64,000 nt of DNA from Solibacillus sp. FSL K6-1523 (GCF_038005225.1 NZ_JBBOSU010000001.1:3336001-3400000), one strand, 5' to 3'; positions 1 through 9,340 are shown, counted from the first letter of the stretch. Notes: a model not told the origin generated them from the sequence alone. Numbers and translations: made by a program.

Positions 1-41
1 AACCAAGTTAATGTCATGTTATGAAATACGTAAGAATCCAT
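1..41 (-). CDS. start of a gene running off the window, possibly YtnP-like lactonase
   Basis: Only the first 13 codons are visible (MDSYVFHNMTLTW), preceded by a strong ribosome binding site AAGGGGGAG about 6 nt before the ATG. A second ATG four bases earlier is in another frame and stops after eight codons. The segment NMTLTW followed by the window edge resembles the N terminus of YtnP-type metallo-beta-lactamase-fold lactonases, and ytnP lies beside trmB in B. subtilis. The identification rests on that synteny and a few residues, so it is tentative. Confidence 0.4.
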   Translation of the reverse strand, partial: MDSYVFHNMTLTW

Positions 42-63
42 CCATTTCTCCCCCTTGAAACAA

Positions 64-714
64 TTATTTATTCAATTTGAACTGACATTCTAATCGATAA
101 ATTGGCTGACCTAATGAAGAAAACTTCTCTTCATACTCTGTCATTACATTGTCCTCTGGCATTTCAGCATGTAAATCTAATGATACATAATTTAATGCCA
201 TGCCATACTCATTCATACTAACTAATGAATATTCAAAAAGACCACGGTTATCCGTTTTAAAGTGAATTTCACCATTATCAATTAAAACATTTTCATATAA
301 TTTCAGGAAGCCTTCATGCGTTAAGCGACGTTTTGCATGGCGCGCTTTTGGCCAAGGATCCGAGAAATTCAAGTACACACGATTGACATCGCCTTTTTCA
401 AAAAACTCTTCTAATTTTTCACCATTTACTTTTAATAAGCGTAAATTGGCTGGCTTTTCGGCCTCAATTACTTTTTCTAATGCGCACACAATGACACTAT
501 CGAATAATTCGATACCAATATAGTTAATATCTGGATTTTGCAGGGCCATTCCTAGAACAAATTGCCCTTTCCCTGTTCCTACTTCGATATGAACAGGATT
601 ATCATTTCCGAATACTTCACGCCATTTTGTTTTATGTGCTTCTGGGTTTGGAATTACCACATCTGTATGTGCATCAATAAATTCTACTGCCCATGGTTTA
701 TGTCTTAATCTCAC
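64..714 (-). CDS. trmB: tRNA (guanine-N7-)-methyltransferase TrmB
   Basis: Transfers a methyl group from SAM to N7 of G46 in the tRNA variable loop. The 216-residue protein shows the family opening RLRHKPW, the SAM-binding motif EVGTGKGQF near residue 45 and the signature [12 protein letters not shown] near residue 120. I chose the GTG start at 712-714: it gives the usual family N terminus and about 213-residue length, and it has a GAGGA ribosome site 8 nt upstream. The longer reading frame from 810 would overlap the end of the upstream lipid kinase gene and add 32 unrelated residues; a TATAAT hexamer lies inside that extension (rc of 747-752 region), suggesting a promoter there instead. Product call is firm, start is likely. 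Confidence 0.94.
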   Translation of the reverse strand: MRLRHKPWAVEFIDAHTDVVIPNPEAHKTKWREVFGNDNPVHIEVGTGKGQFVLGMALQNPDINYIGIELFDSVIVCALEKVIEAEKPANLRLLKVNGEKLEEFFEKGDVNRVYLNFSDPWPKARHAKRRLTHEGFLKLYENVLIDNGEIHFKTDNRGLFEYSLVSMNEYGMALNYVSLDLHAEMPEDNVMTEYEEKFSSLGQPIYRLECQFKLNK

Positions 715-791
715 GAATAAATCCTCATTTCTATGTTGTACATTGTCCATATTATAGCGTAAATTGAACCATTTCGCTTTATTATTTACTT

Positions 792-1712
792 TTATTTTGC
801 TAACTTCCATGCTTTTTCTTTTACGACAAACTCAATCGTATTATGTCCGTGCGATAAAATTTGGGTTTCTCCGTCTGCATGTCCTAAAATTGCCGCATCG
901 TATTTTAAAGTGATGGCATTGCTACTAAATTGGTAAACTTCCTTTAATTTCGTATGCCTTGCAAAGTAAACCGTCATGAAAACAAACAATAACTTCCACT
1001 TTGACAACTCTGATACAACTGTTACCTCAAGTATGCCATCAGTCGTATCAGATGTTGGGGATAAATTCATTCCCCCACCGAAAAACTTTTGATTGCTTAC
1101 AGTTACAAACCAAACATCCTTAAACCTTTTTTCATGCCCGTTATGTAGCACCTTTAATTGGAAAGGCTTAAATGTAAATAAAGCATAAATAACAAAAAAT
1201 GCGTAGCTTATCTTCCCTAGCTTTATCCGATTTAATAGTTTTTTCAGTTGGGATTCATTCGTTAGTTTGCCTACTAGTGCATCAAAACCAATGCCAAAAT
1301 TATTGACAAAAATTTTCGTTTGCTCGTTAAAATGTGCTACACCGTAATCATGGACCGTCATATCTCGTGTTTCAATAAATCGCTCAATTTGCCCAGGCGT
1401 TTCAAATACGGCATAACCTCGTGCAAAGTCATTTCCAGAACCAGCTGCAATGACACCAATAATAATGTGTTCGTACATCCCCGCTCCATTTACTAATTCA
1501 TGGATTGTTCCATCTCCACCAACAGCAATCAAGCATACGTTCTCTTGGTCCATTGTCGCTTGTGCAATTTCTTTCGCAATCTCACTTGTATGTCCAGAGT
1601 AGCGTGTCCAATGGATTTCATATGGTATTGTTAATTGTTGCTCAAACCGCTGCCAAACTTCTTTTCCTTGTCCCCCGCCCGCAAATGCATTCACAATAAA
1701 GTGTAGTTGCAA
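792..1712 (-). CDS. diacylglycerol/lipid kinase family protein (YtlR-like)
   Basis: Predicted soluble lipid kinase of the DagK/YegS/BmrU family, which phosphorylates diacylglycerol or a related lipid using ATP. The nucleotide-binding loop [12 protein letters not shown] (residues about 65-76) and the following GSGNDFARG motif are both intact, and the C-terminal beta-rich lipid-binding domain contains GGGMNLSP. Length 306 is normal. It begins with TTG, whose ribosome site GGAG overlaps the stop region of the upstream gene two bases away, indicating translational coupling. Position next to trmB matches B. subtilis ytlR. The actual lipid substrate cannot be told from sequence. Confidence 0.85.
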   Translation of the reverse strand: MQLHFIVNAFAGGGQGKEVWQRFEQQLTIPYEIHWTRYSGHTSEIAKEIAQATMDQENVCLIAVGGDGTIHELVNGAGMYEHIIIGVIAAGSGNDFARGYAVFETPGQIERFIETRDMTVHDYGVAHFNEQTKIFVNNFGIGFDALVGKLTNESQLKKLLNRIKLGKISYAFFVIYALFTFKPFQLKVLHNGHEKRFKDVWFVTVSNQKFFGGGMNLSPTSDTTDGILEVTVVSELSKWKLLFVFMTVYFARHTKLKEVYQFSSNAITLKYDAAILGHADGETQILSHGHNTIEFVVKEKAWKLAK

Positions 1713-1714
1713 AT

Positions 1715-2704
1715 TTACTCCGCTTCCTTATCCGTGTTCCAAATATCTCGGTTGAAAGATGTCGTTTGGACCGTCTGTAAAATAGTTTGAGCTGCACGAA
1801 TTTGCATATGCTTCATTGGGGACACTGATTTTTGTAAACTTTGCATCCAGTCAGGGAAGTTTCGTTTATCAACAAGGTGAATACCATACATTTTACCTGG
1901 ATAATCAATATAACCATTTCGCGTTAATAATACTTTTCTAATTGGGAAATCAATACCGTTTTCCACAAACAATTGCTCGACTACTTTTTCCATGCGATTT
2001 AATTGAATAAGCGGACTTAGCACTTTTTTATCCACTTTCCCCACCTTTTTATCCCAAAATCGTTCACTTGTTCCGATATATACAGCTTGATCCTCTTGTT
2101 CTAACAATGTCACACATATGCATTCCGTTGGTGTCATAATCATAATATCTAATTCAATCGGTGCTTTTTTGACGCGTAAAATCGGAAAGTAAAACATTAA
2201 ATACGTGTCTGGCAATGTTTGTAGCATCGCACGCAACAATGTATCACGCATATATTTTGGATCTACATAAGATTTTTCACGTAACGTCGAACTTGCCCAC
2301 TTCATTTGAAAGTGGAAAAATTGGTCGATAAACATTTTCTTTAACTCTTCTATTGTATTCGGTGCATAGACAATATTCGGTTCAAACAGTAATGTCGTAC
2401 TTTCCTCGGGAATCGCATCCCCGTCCACTAGTAATTCGTCGGCAACATCTACCTCTTCACTATTTCCTTCGTCCTCTTTTGCCTTATTAAATGAAAAAAT
2501 CTTTTGAAAAATAGAAGCCTTTTTTGGTTCTTCTACTTCATCTACCAAGTCTTGTTCCCAACGCTCAATTACTTCACCTGATTGCCATTGGTATTTGACG
2601 CGATCCCATTGGCTTTGCTTTAAGCGAATAAATTGAGTAGGATAACGTGTCAAGTCCGTTTCATAGCGCGAAATATAATCTTGAATTTTTACTAACTGAG
2701 CCAT
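1715..2704 (-). CDS. conserved hypothetical protein (YtlQ position)
   Basis: 329-residue soluble protein with no signal peptide or membrane segment. It has a basic, tryptophan-rich N terminus (about 1-60), an acidic low-complexity linker with DELLVDGDAIPEE (about 85-105), and a folded C-terminal half containing LMFYFPILRVKKAPIELD and LLTRNGYIDYPGK, loosely reminiscent of nuclease-related (NERD-like) folds. No catalytic signature can be defended. Its place between the lipid kinase and dat corresponds to ytlQ in B. subtilis, and it is probably cotranscribed with the kinase gene 2 nt downstream. Ribosome site GGGAG lies 9 nt before the ATG. Confidence 0.7.
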   Translation of the reverse strand: MAQLVKIQDYISRYETDLTRYPTQFIRLKQSQWDRVKYQWQSGEVIERWEQDLVDEVEEPKKASIFQKIFSFNKAKEDEGNSEEVDVADELLVDGDAIPEESTTLLFEPNIVYAPNTIEELKKMFIDQFFHFQMKWASSTLREKSYVDPKYMRDTLLRAMLQTLPDTYLMFYFPILRVKKAPIELDIMIMTPTECICVTLLEQEDQAVYIGTSERFWDKKVGKVDKKVLSPLIQLNRMEKVVEQLFVENGIDFPIRKVLLTRNGYIDYPGKMYGIHLVDKRNFPDWMQSLQKSVSPMKHMQIRAAQTILQTVQTTSFNRDIWNTDKEAE

Positions 2705-2767
2705 AATACTCTACTCCCTACTTATATCTAGTTGTCATTATTTCATATCTTACAGGTTATTGACCAA

Positions 2768-2804
2768 AAAAAATAGAGAATTGCTAGTTTGCAACTCTCT
2801 ATTT
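2768..2804 (-). terminator. terminator of dat
   Basis: On the minus strand a 14-bp stem (arms 2791-2804 and 2771-2784, one G.U pair) with a 6-nt loop is followed by a run of T, just after the dat stop codon. Confidence 0.85.
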
Positions 2805-2817
2805 GCTAAATTCATTA

Positions 2818-3669
2818 TTATGAACGAATACCTGTTGGGATTTTCGTATCAAATTGCGCTTGTAGTTTACGTGTCCAGTCACCTGGTTTCCCAGTACCAA
2901 TCACTGTACCATCCACTTCGATCATTGGTGTTACTTCTGAAGTTGTTGACGAAACAATGACTTCATCCATTGCAAGAAGCTGAGTTTTCGTCATTGCTTC
3001 TTCCTTTACCGTTAAGCCAATTTCAGCCGCACATTTAATAATGACTTGGCGTGTAATCCCGTTCAAGATGAAATTATTTGCTGGGTGTGTGTATAATACG
3101 CCATCTTTAATTCCATAAATATTAGAAGAAGAACCTTCTGTTACCGTTTCTCCACGATGTAAAATCGCTTCATAGCAACCTTTTTCAGTTGCTTCTTGTT
3201 TTGCAAGTACCGCGCCAAGTAAATTTAATGACTTTATATCGCAACGTAACCAACGAATATCTTCCACAAATGTTGCTTTCACACCGTTTTCAAAGTTCGC
3301 AACTGGACGTGGGTTTTCCTTTGCATTCCCTGTTAATACTGGCTTCACTTCATCACCAGGGAAAATATGATTACGAGGGCCTGCACCACGCGTAATTTGG
3401 AAATATACATGTCCTGTTTCAATATTATTTTTCTCAACTAACTCGTGGATTAATTGATGTAATTTGTCTTTTGTATACGGTATTGTCATGCGGATTTTTT
3501 CAGCACTCACATAAAAACGATCGATATGCTCTTCCGCTGTAAATAATTCACCATTGTATACTTTTACTACTTCGTAAACCCCATCACCAAATTGATAACC
3601 GCGGTCTTCCTTATCAACTACTACTTCTTCATCTTTTACGATTTGATCATTCCATAAGCTATAACCCAT
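2818..3669 (-). CDS. dat: D-amino-acid aminotransferase
   Basis: PLP-dependent fold-type IV transaminase that interconverts D-alanine and 2-oxoglutarate with pyruvate and D-glutamate, feeding peptidoglycan synthesis. The family markers are present: EDRGYQFGDGVYEV near the N terminus, the PLP lysine in CDIKSLNLLG (about residue 145) and VTEGSSSNIYG. Length 283 matches B. subtilis Dat. The start at 3669 is preferred because AGAGG sits 8 nt upstream; the ATG three codons earlier overlaps that ribosome site. It is followed downstream of pepV by only 19 nt, so pepV and dat are likely one operon. Confidence 0.93.
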   Translation of the reverse strand: MGYSLWNDQIVKDEEVVVDKEDRGYQFGDGVYEVVKVYNGELFTAEEHIDRFYVSAEKIRMTIPYTKDKLHQLIHELVEKNNIETGHVYFQITRGAGPRNHIFPGDEVKPVLTGNAKENPRPVANFENGVKATFVEDIRWLRCDIKSLNLLGAVLAKQEATEKGCYEAILHRGETVTEGSSSNIYGIKDGVLYTHPANNFILNGITRQVIIKCAAEIGLTVKEEAMTKTQLLAMDEVIVSSTTSEVTPMIEVDGTVIGTGKPGDWTRKLQAQFDTKIPTGIRS

Positions 3670-3688
3670 TTTTATCATCCTCTATTTA

Positions 3689-5083
3689 TTATTTACTTGC
3701 TAATCTTACAATGGCTTCTGCATAAATGGCAGCTGCTTTTACTAAATTTTCAATGACAACAAATTCATCCGCTTGATGCGCCACGTCCGGCTCGCCAGGA
3801 AACAGCATTCCAAAGGCGACACCTTTTTTCATAACACGGGCATACGTTCCACCACCAGTTGATAGCGGCTTTGAGAAATCCCCACTATACTTTTGGTACA
3901 CTTCCAGCAGCGTTTGCACGGACTCATCTTCTTCACTTACATAATGTGGCTTCGAATTCCCTACTACATCCAATGTAAATGGTTGCCCTTGTAGCATTTG
4001 TTGTGCAGTTGTCATTTTTTGTTCAAAAGGATAGGAGACAGAATAACGCATACTTACTTCAACAAAACCACCATTTTCATCGTATTTCAAAATACCTGGA
4101 TTCAATGTAGTAGGTCCCGACATTGCATCTTCAAAGTTTAATTGAAGCATCGAGCCGTAATGATCCTCGTCAAAAAGTTGAACAATAAACTTGATGAAAT
4201 CGGCATCTTGTCCTTCGACTAAAATAGCTTGTAAAAATTTTGCTAAATAGACTGCAGCATTTCGTCCTTTTTCTGGCTCCATAGCATGTGCAGATTTTCC
4301 TTTAATCGTTATTATAGCCTCTTCATTCGACTCAATGTAAGACCCTTCTAAACGATTTTCTGCTATAAATCGCTCAAAATTCGCTTTTGTATCCTTTTGT
4401 ACCGTTTTTATTGTTACAATTGCTTGCTCTGGCACCATATTAATACGTTTTCCAGCTTCAAATGTTAGGAGTTGCCCGCGTCCTGATTTTTCACCTTTTA
4501 AACTAAACACAAGATGTGCAATTCCTTTTTCAGCATTAATTAACGGAAAATCTGCGTCCGGTGCAAATCCAACAGTTGGCATCTCTTCTTGTTCAAAATA
4601 CCGATCCACACAACGGAAGCCGCTTTCTTCATCCGTCCCAATAATCATACGGACACGTTTCGTTAATTCGATGCCTTCATCTTGAATCATTTTCATCGCA
4701 AGCCAAGCCGCCATCGTTGGTCCCTTATCATCAATTGCACCACGGCCAAAAAGCTTTCCACCTTCAACTTGTCCTGAAAAAGGTGGATATGTCCAAGTAG
4801 CTGGGTCTCCTGCTGGCACTACATCTACGTGACAAAGGACACCAATTAACTCGTCACCCTCGCCCATTTCGATATGCCCAGCCATATGGTCGACATCTTT
4901 TGTCTTCATGCCTTGTTGCTGTCCATTAGCAAGCATAAAATCAAGTGCTGCACGCGGACCAGGTCCAAATGGCATTTCCTTAGATGTATGCTGTTCATCT
5001 AATATACTTTCAATTTGAATGAGTTGTTGTAATTCTTTCACGAGTTCTTCTTGTCTTGATTCGGCAATTTTTAGCCAGTCCAT
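3689..5083 (-). CDS. pepV: dipeptidase PepV (M20 family)
   Basis: Cytoplasmic zinc dipeptidase of family M20A. Metal ligands and catalytic residues appear in order: HVD in GVLCHVDVVPAGD (about residue 85), GRGAIDDKGPT, the Glu pair in GTDEESG, DADFP, and the C-terminal His in DVAHQADEF. The 464-residue length fits PepV. Ribosome site AAGGAG is 7 nt before ATG. The neighbouring dat and the synteny with B. subtilis ytjP support the call. Confidence 0.93.
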   Translation of the reverse strand: MDWLKIAESRQEELVKELQQLIQIESILDEQHTSKEMPFGPGPRAALDFMLANGQQQGMKTKDVDHMAGHIEMGEGDELIGVLCHVDVVPAGDPATWTYPPFSGQVEGGKLFGRGAIDDKGPTMAAWLAMKMIQDEGIELTKRVRMIIGTDEESGFRCVDRYFEQEEMPTVGFAPDADFPLINAEKGIAHLVFSLKGEKSGRGQLLTFEAGKRINMVPEQAIVTIKTVQKDTKANFERFIAENRLEGSYIESNEEAIITIKGKSAHAMEPEKGRNAAVYLAKFLQAILVEGQDADFIKFIVQLFDEDHYGSMLQLNFEDAMSGPTTLNPGILKYDENGGFVEVSMRYSVSYPFEQKMTTAQQMLQGQPFTLDVVGNSKPHYVSEEDESVQTLLEVYQKYSGDFSKPLSTGGGTYARVMKKGVAFGMLFPGEPDVAHQADEFVVIENLVKAAAIYAEAIVRLASK

Positions 5084-5205
5084 CTAAGCACTCCTTCATT
5101 TAATTATGTATTGCTAAATGATTTTGAAAATTCATTTTTATATTCCTAACTAATCATACTACTTAGAACTATATGTAGTCCATTTCTGTGTTGTAAGTAA
5201 CTCCA

Positions 5206-5242
5206 ATAAAAAATGAAGCATCCCTCTTTAGAATGCTTCACT
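5206..5242 (-). terminator. terminator of nagB / amino-sugar operon
   Basis: TGAAGCAT (5214-5221) pairs with ATGCTTCA (5233-5240); read on the minus strand the hairpin is followed by T-rich sequence, immediately after the nagB stop. Confidence 0.8.
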
Positions 5243-5249
5243 CAAATAC

Positions 5250-5948
5250 CTAGTCTATATGAATATCTGTTAAAACCGTCACATTCGGATGTTTTTGTAA
5301 GCTAGTTGCAGGTATTTGTTCTGTTTGCGTCCCACTTCTTAAAGCTTCGAGAGCTACTCGTTTTTTCTCTCCAAGCGCAATCACTAAAATCTTTTTAGCA
5401 CGTAAAATCGAGTGAATTCCCATCGTAATCGCGTAGCTCGGTACTTCATCAATCGAATTAAAAAAGCGTGCATTTGCCTCACGTGTTGATTGTTGGAGCT
5501 GGACAATATGCGTTTCACTCGTAAAAGCCGTGCCGGGTTCGTTAAAGCCTATATGACCATTTTCACCTAAACCTAACAGCTGGAAATCTTGCCCTTTTTC
5601 CTTTAATAACTCCTCATAACGCTGTGCCTCTGCCTGACTATTTTGCGATTGCCCATCTGGTAAAAAAGATTGTTTAAACGGTTTACTCTGAAATAATTGT
5701 TCTTTCATATAGCTATGATAGCTTTCAGGATGCTCTTTTGCTAAACCAACATATTCATCTAAATTAAAACTTGTACATTGCGTAAAATCTAAATCGCTTT
5801 TACAAATTTCTTCATACAAAGGTAACATTGTGCCGCCAGTCGCTAATCCAAACACTTTAGCACCATCTTTTAGTTGATCTGCAATAATTTCTAATGCACG
5901 TGTATAAAGCTGACCATGATCCTCGATAACTTCTATCTGATTCACCAT
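5250..5948 (-). CDS. nagB: glucosamine-6-phosphate deaminase NagB
   Basis: Converts glucosamine 6-phosphate to fructose 6-phosphate and ammonia, the last step of amino-sugar breakdown before glycolysis. Recognised by FGLATGGTMLPLY (sugar-phosphate loop), SFNLDEYVGL with the catalytic Asp, and GLGENGHIGFNEPGT with the catalytic His. The start at 5948 is chosen because AGGGGG lies 7 nt upstream; an ATG nine codons earlier precedes that site. The 232-residue length is the short monomer form common in Bacilli. It is the last gene of the EIIB-EIIA-EIIC-mupG-nagB transcript. Confidence 0.94.
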   Translation of the reverse strand: MVNQIEVIEDHGQLYTRALEIIADQLKDGAKVFGLATGGTMLPLYEEICKSDLDFTQCTSFNLDEYVGLAKEHPESYHSYMKEQLFQSKPFKQSFLPDGQSQNSQAEAQRYEELLKEKGQDFQLLGLGENGHIGFNEPGTAFTSETHIVQLQQSTREANARFFNSIDEVPSYAITMGIHSILRAKKILVIALGEKKRVALEALRSGTQTEQIPATSLQKHPNVTVLTDIHID

Positions 5949-6021
5949 TTCCTTGCCCCCTTTATCATTATTCAAACAAAAGGATCGGGCAAAATAGATT
6001 GCCCCACCCTTTCTTATGCGG

Positions 6022-7104
6022 TTATTTAACGAAACTAAACGATTGCCACGGCTTAATATGTTGAACTAAAAATTTCTCTTCCTCTACAATTGTTCCAACA
6101 ATGTTTGTTGTCCCTTCATTTGGCATCTCCTTGAGGACAATTTGCAGCTCCCCTTTATACCGAATATCTTCATTATTATCGATTGTCACATCGCCGAAAC
6201 CTAGTCGTTCCACTGTATGCGCTGGAAAGTCTTCCTGATTAAACTTCACGCGTGATTGTGTACTACGAATCATGTATTCTGACACATCTCCACGATTAAA
6301 ATGGGGTTCATCAAATACGATTGTTTTCTCGATATTAGTGATTGCTGCTACAGGCCTTACTTGCAGCTCTAGTTTTTGACGATTTAATTTGCCCAGTGCC
6401 TGCAGCTCCTGCTCTGAGGCAAACATATTGCCAATTATTAAATCATCGATTAAGCCGGTATTCCACAAATCCTTTGCCTGTACAGTAATCGGTAAATTGC
6501 GGTGTTCCTCTAATGTTGGTAGCCCGTGCAACGTCTCTTCCCACGGTCCAAATTTTCCATTTTGCGAACTAATCATCGCAGCTGTACGAATATGTTGCGC
6601 TTTAAATAGTTGCGATGTTGCTAAAAAGTGCGGACGAGAAAGGGCTGTATATTTTCTTGGATAAAAATTATGACAGCCTAATAAATTATCTCGATTTGCT
6701 TCATAGGACAATATCGTTTCAACATATTTCGTACCATTACTTATATTTAATTCTACTTTTATATTGCTTTTATCAAGAGACATAAATGCCTCCTCTTGCC
6801 CACTAAAGCCCATATCTAGACGTAATGCCGACACATGAAATTGTTCTTTAAAATAACTAATATCGCGGTACGTTTTTCCTAACTCTTGAAACACAGATGG
6901 CGCAATATCTGCGGAAATATCAAAGCCTAAACTTTTTGCAAATGCATTGACTTGCTGTAGCTTTTTTAGTTCTTGTTCATTTGATAATGACATTAAGCAA
7001 GTAAAAATTCGATCAAAGCCGTTACTGTGTGCAAGCTGAATATAAGCTTGTAGTTCTTCTACTGTGCTATGCTGCGGATAAACAGCGATTCCAAGCCTTC
7101 TCAT
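6022..7104 (-). CDS. mupG: MupG-type 6-phospho-N-acetylmuramidase family protein (DUF871)
   Basis: 360-residue protein of the former DUF871 family: an N-terminal TIM barrel starting MRRLGIAVYPQHST with FTCLMSLSN, and a C-terminal cyclophilin-like domain. In S. aureus MupG cleaves 6-phospho-MurNAc-GlcNAc delivered by a PTS. Here it is sandwiched between a lactose/cellobiose-family PTS and nagB, so a role in cleaving an imported phosphorylated amino-sugar disaccharide is a good inference. No other phosphoglycosidase is present in the cluster. Start at 7104 has GGAGG 7 nt upstream and leaves a 17-nt gap to EIIC. Confidence 0.82.
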   Translation of the reverse strand: MRRLGIAVYPQHSTVEELQAYIQLAHSNGFDRIFTCLMSLSNEQELKKLQQVNAFAKSLGFDISADIAPSVFQELGKTYRDISYFKEQFHVSALRLDMGFSGQEEAFMSLDKSNIKVELNISNGTKYVETILSYEANRDNLLGCHNFYPRKYTALSRPHFLATSQLFKAQHIRTAAMISSQNGKFGPWEETLHGLPTLEEHRNLPITVQAKDLWNTGLIDDLIIGNMFASEQELQALGKLNRQKLELQVRPVAAITNIEKTIVFDEPHFNRGDVSEYMIRSTQSRVKFNQEDFPAHTVERLGFGDVTIDNNEDIRYKGELQIVLKEMPNEGTTNIVGTIVEEEKFLVQHIKPWQSFSFVK

Positions 7105-7121
7105 TGCAATACCTCCATACA

Positions 7122-8390
7122 CTAGTTCACTTTTTGCTCATTATTTTTCGCAACACGATTCGCCATTGCGATAAATGGTAAATAAATTAATACCGAAATG
7201 ATAAGAAGTAATAAACTTAATACCGCACCACTCCAATGTTGTGTTACTAAAAAGCCGTTTATAACAGGAGGAATTGTCCAAGGCGCGACAACTGTTGCAA
7301 CAGGTACAAATCCCATTTTCGTAGCGAAATATGCAATCGATACATTGACCATTGGCGTTAAAATAAACGGAATGAATAAAATTGGATTTAATACAATTGG
7401 AAGTCCGAATAGTAGCGGTTCATTAATGTTAAATAAACCTGGTCCTGCTGAAAGTTTTCCGACGGTACTGTATTGTTTGTTTTTTCTAGCAAATATGAAT
7501 ATTGCGATAATTAATGCGATCGTTGTTCCTGAACCACCCATATTAACAAATGCATCAAAGAATGGTTTGTTGATAATATAAGGTGCTGTTTTTCCAGCTT
7601 CAATTGCGGCCATATTTGCAGCAATTGCGTCTGCATTAATTGTTTGCATGAACGGATCAATAATATTTGCACCGTGTACACCTAATGTCCATAAAAATGC
7701 TGGAATAAATGCGATAATGAGCCCCGCTGTCCAAGTGTTTGTTAAGCCCATGAACGGCTCTTGTACTGCCGAATAAAACGAACCAATAATATCAGGTATT
7801 TCCAATCCAACTGAAATTACCGTTCGAACAAGAGCAAAAATACTAATCGTAATAATTACCGGAAATAATGCCGCAAATGATTTGGATACTGCTGGTGGTA
7901 CGCCATCTGGCATTTTAATAATTAGTTTACTATTTCCAGATAATCGACAAAATATTTCAGAAGAAAGTAATGAAACAATAATGGCAATAAATATTCCACC
8001 TGTACCTGTTGTTAATCCCGTTAATCCACCATCACCGAATGTACCAAATGTCATATATGCTGCGAGTCCCATCACTCCTGCAGATAGACCATCTTTATTA
8101 TACCCTTTTGCTAAATTATAGGCGATTGTAAATGCAAGTAAAATAGAAATCATCGCAAAGGTAGCATTCCAAATGTTTCCGCCCCACTGTGTCCAATTTC
8201 CTTCACCGAAAATGGAGTTCATCAGGTTTTGATAAAAGTCGATTGGTAAATTATTAACTAATACTGCAAGTGATCCCGCAATTGTCAGTGGCATAATCGC
8301 GATAAAGCCATCACGAATTGCAATTAAATGACGCTGGTTCCCAATTCTTGCTGCTACAGGTACAAATTTTTCTTCTAAAAATTTGAACAT
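7122..8390 (-). CDS. PTS EIIC, lactose/cellobiose (chitobiose-type) family
   Basis: Membrane translocator of a phosphotransferase system, 422 residues with about ten hydrophobic segments. Family hallmarks include an N terminus with RHLIAIRDGFIAIMPL, the loop GVHGANIIDPF and the conserved FNINEPLLFGLPIVLNP, typical of the Lac family that moves beta-linked disaccharides such as cellobiose and chitobiose. EIIA and EIIB are separate upstream genes. The start at 8390 has AAGGGG 9 nt upstream. Between EIIA and EIIC lies a folded repeat element (8445-8612), which may affect mRNA processing or the amount of EIIC made. Substrate is inferred from neighbours to be a GlcNAc-containing disaccharide. Confidence 0.9.
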   Translation of the reverse strand: MFKFLEEKFVPVAARIGNQRHLIAIRDGFIAIMPLTIAGSLAVLVNNLPIDFYQNLMNSIFGEGNWTQWGGNIWNATFAMISILLAFTIAYNLAKGYNKDGLSAGVMGLAAYMTFGTFGDGGLTGLTTGTGGIFIAIIVSLLSSEIFCRLSGNSKLIIKMPDGVPPAVSKSFAALFPVIITISIFALVRTVISVGLEIPDIIGSFYSAVQEPFMGLTNTWTAGLIIAFIPAFLWTLGVHGANIIDPFMQTINADAIAANMAAIEAGKTAPYIINKPFFDAFVNMGGSGTTIALIIAIFIFARKNKQYSTVGKLSAGPGLFNINEPLLFGLPIVLNPILFIPFILTPMVNVSIAYFATKMGFVPVATVVAPWTIPPVINGFLVTQHWSGAVLSLLLLIISVLIYLPFIAMANRVAKNNEQKVN

Positions 8391-8444
8391 AACAACTATC
8401 CCCTTTGTTTTTATAAGATGCATCTAAAATTAGATGGTAATTCC

Positions 8445-8612
8445 ATCAATTACGTCTCGGCGTAATTGCGTCCAGATTTTTTTCGAGGGCCCACAGGACG
8501 TGGGTCAGTCAGCCGTTGTCACACGATGTGACGTTTTTAGGCTGACTTCCTTCTCCTTTTAAAATCTGTGACATCCGCCGGAGGCTTTAACTTGCTTCTG
8601 CTGAAGCAAGTT
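8445..8612 (-). repeat. dispersed structured repeat, copy A
   Basis: Read on the minus strand it starts inside the EIIA stop codon with a perfect 10-bp hairpin (AACTTGCTTC, loop AGCA). Then come CAGATTTT, the arm AGTCAGCC, a perfect hairpin GTCACA-TCG-TGTGAC, the pairing arm GGCTGACT, the hairpin CCCAC-GTCCT-GTGGG, and AAAAAATCTGG closing against CAGATTTT. A copy with about 85-90 percent identity by eye lies at 15352-15594 on the plus strand. No open frame crosses it. It could be an mRNA-stabilising or attenuating element or a non-autonomous mobile repeat. Confidence 0.85.
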
Positions 8613-8922
8613 AAATACGTTCATAAAGGTCAATCATTTCAATTGCCAAATCTCTAAATGTAATGGCATTCATCAAATGATCTTGTGCATGAATTAACAG
8701 CATCGTCAGTTCTACTTTTTCCCCATTTGCCTCTTTTGTCAGCAGCCCTGTTTGCGAATGATGCGCTTCAATTAGTGCTTTATTCGCTAGTTCCATTTTT
8801 GCCTTTGCCTCGCTATGCTTTCCTGTTTTAGCAAGTTGCAACGCTTCCATACATTCACTTTTCGTATTCCCACTATGAATGATTAATCCCATCACTGCTT
8901 GTAACATTTCATTTTGCTCCAT
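8611..8922 (-). CDS. PTS EIIA, lactose/cellobiose family
   Basis: Cytoplasmic phosphocarrier that passes phosphate from HPr to EIIB. The 103-residue all-helical protein contains the active-site region LLIHAQDHLMNAITF, with the phospho-His in HAQDHLM, and the start region MLQAVMGLIIHSGN typical of Lac-family EIIA. The ATG at 8922 is used, with AAGGGG 8 nt upstream; a TTG two codons earlier is less well placed. It follows EIIB by 12 nt. Its stop codon TAA is the first base triplet of repeat copy A. Confidence 0.92.
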   Translation of the reverse strand: MEQNEMLQAVMGLIIHSGNTKSECMEALQLAKTGKHSEAKAKMELANKALIEAHHSQTGLLTKEANGEKVELTMLLIHAQDHLMNAITFRDLAIEMIDLYERI

Positions 8923-8934
8923 TGTCAAAACCCC

Positions 8935-9246
8935 TTATCCGATAAGCTGTAATGCGTGATCTAATACTTTATCACCGTTCATCATGCCATAATCAACCAT
9001 TGCAATTGTATCAATCGGAATATTGTAATCTTTATACTTCGTTTCAAACGTAGATTTTAAATAACGGACTTGTGGACCTAGCAACAAAACATGGACTTCT
9101 TCACTCGCTAACACCTTGTCCACCTCATTTTCGGCAACTGCGAAAATATGTGCTTCTACATTTTTCTCCTGTGCGACCTTTTGCATTTTTGAAACAAGTA
9201 AACTAGTGCTCATACCCGCTACACAAACTAACATAATATTTTTCAT
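8935..9246 (-). CDS. PTS EIIB, lactose/cellobiose family
   Basis: Phosphocysteine-bearing PTS domain that phosphorylates the sugar as EIIC transports it. The P-loop-like motif MLVCVAGMSTSLLV carries the active Cys near residue 9, and LLGPQVRYL is the usual second family motif. Length 103. ATG at 9246 is preceded by AGGGGTG. It is the first gene after a regulated promoter at 9312-9340 and thus heads the EIIB-EIIA-EIIC-mupG-nagB unit. Confidence 0.92.
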   Translation of the reverse strand: MKNIMLVCVAGMSTSLLVSKMQKVAQEKNVEAHIFAVAENEVDKVLASEEVHVLLLGPQVRYLKSTFETKYKDYNIPIDTIAMVDYGMMNGDKVLDHALQLIG

Positions 9247-9290
9247 TTTACACACCCCTATTCGAATTATTGTCCTCTGATTGCACCTCT

Positions 9291-9304
9291 TGAAATCGCT
9301 TTCT
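9291..9304 (-). promoter_or_regulatory. cre-like site (CcpA)
   Basis: AGAAAGCGATTTCA on the minus strand fits the catabolite-response consensus TGNAARCGNWWWCA with a single mismatch at the first base. It lies just downstream of the -10 hexamer of the EIIB promoter, where CcpA can act as a roadblock. Inference from motif only. Confidence 0.6.
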
Positions 9305-9311
9305 TAAAGTG

Positions 9312-9340
9312 AGAATAGCATCTGTCGGTCTATACCACAA
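9312..9340 (-). promoter_or_regulatory. promoter of the EIIB operon with NagR-type operator
   Basis: TTGTGG (-35, 9335-9340), 17 nt, and an extended -10 TGC-TATTCT (9312-9317) on the minus strand. The sequence TGTGGTATAGACCGACA overlaps the -35 and spacer and matches the core of DasR/NagR dre operators (GGTATAGACC), so repression by the adjacent nagR product is expected. Confidence 0.7.

Noticed and set aside
715-810. N-terminal extension of TrmB by 32 residues
   Set aside because: Overlaps the neighbouring gene, lacks family similarity, and a GTG with a good ribosome site at 714 restores the normal length.
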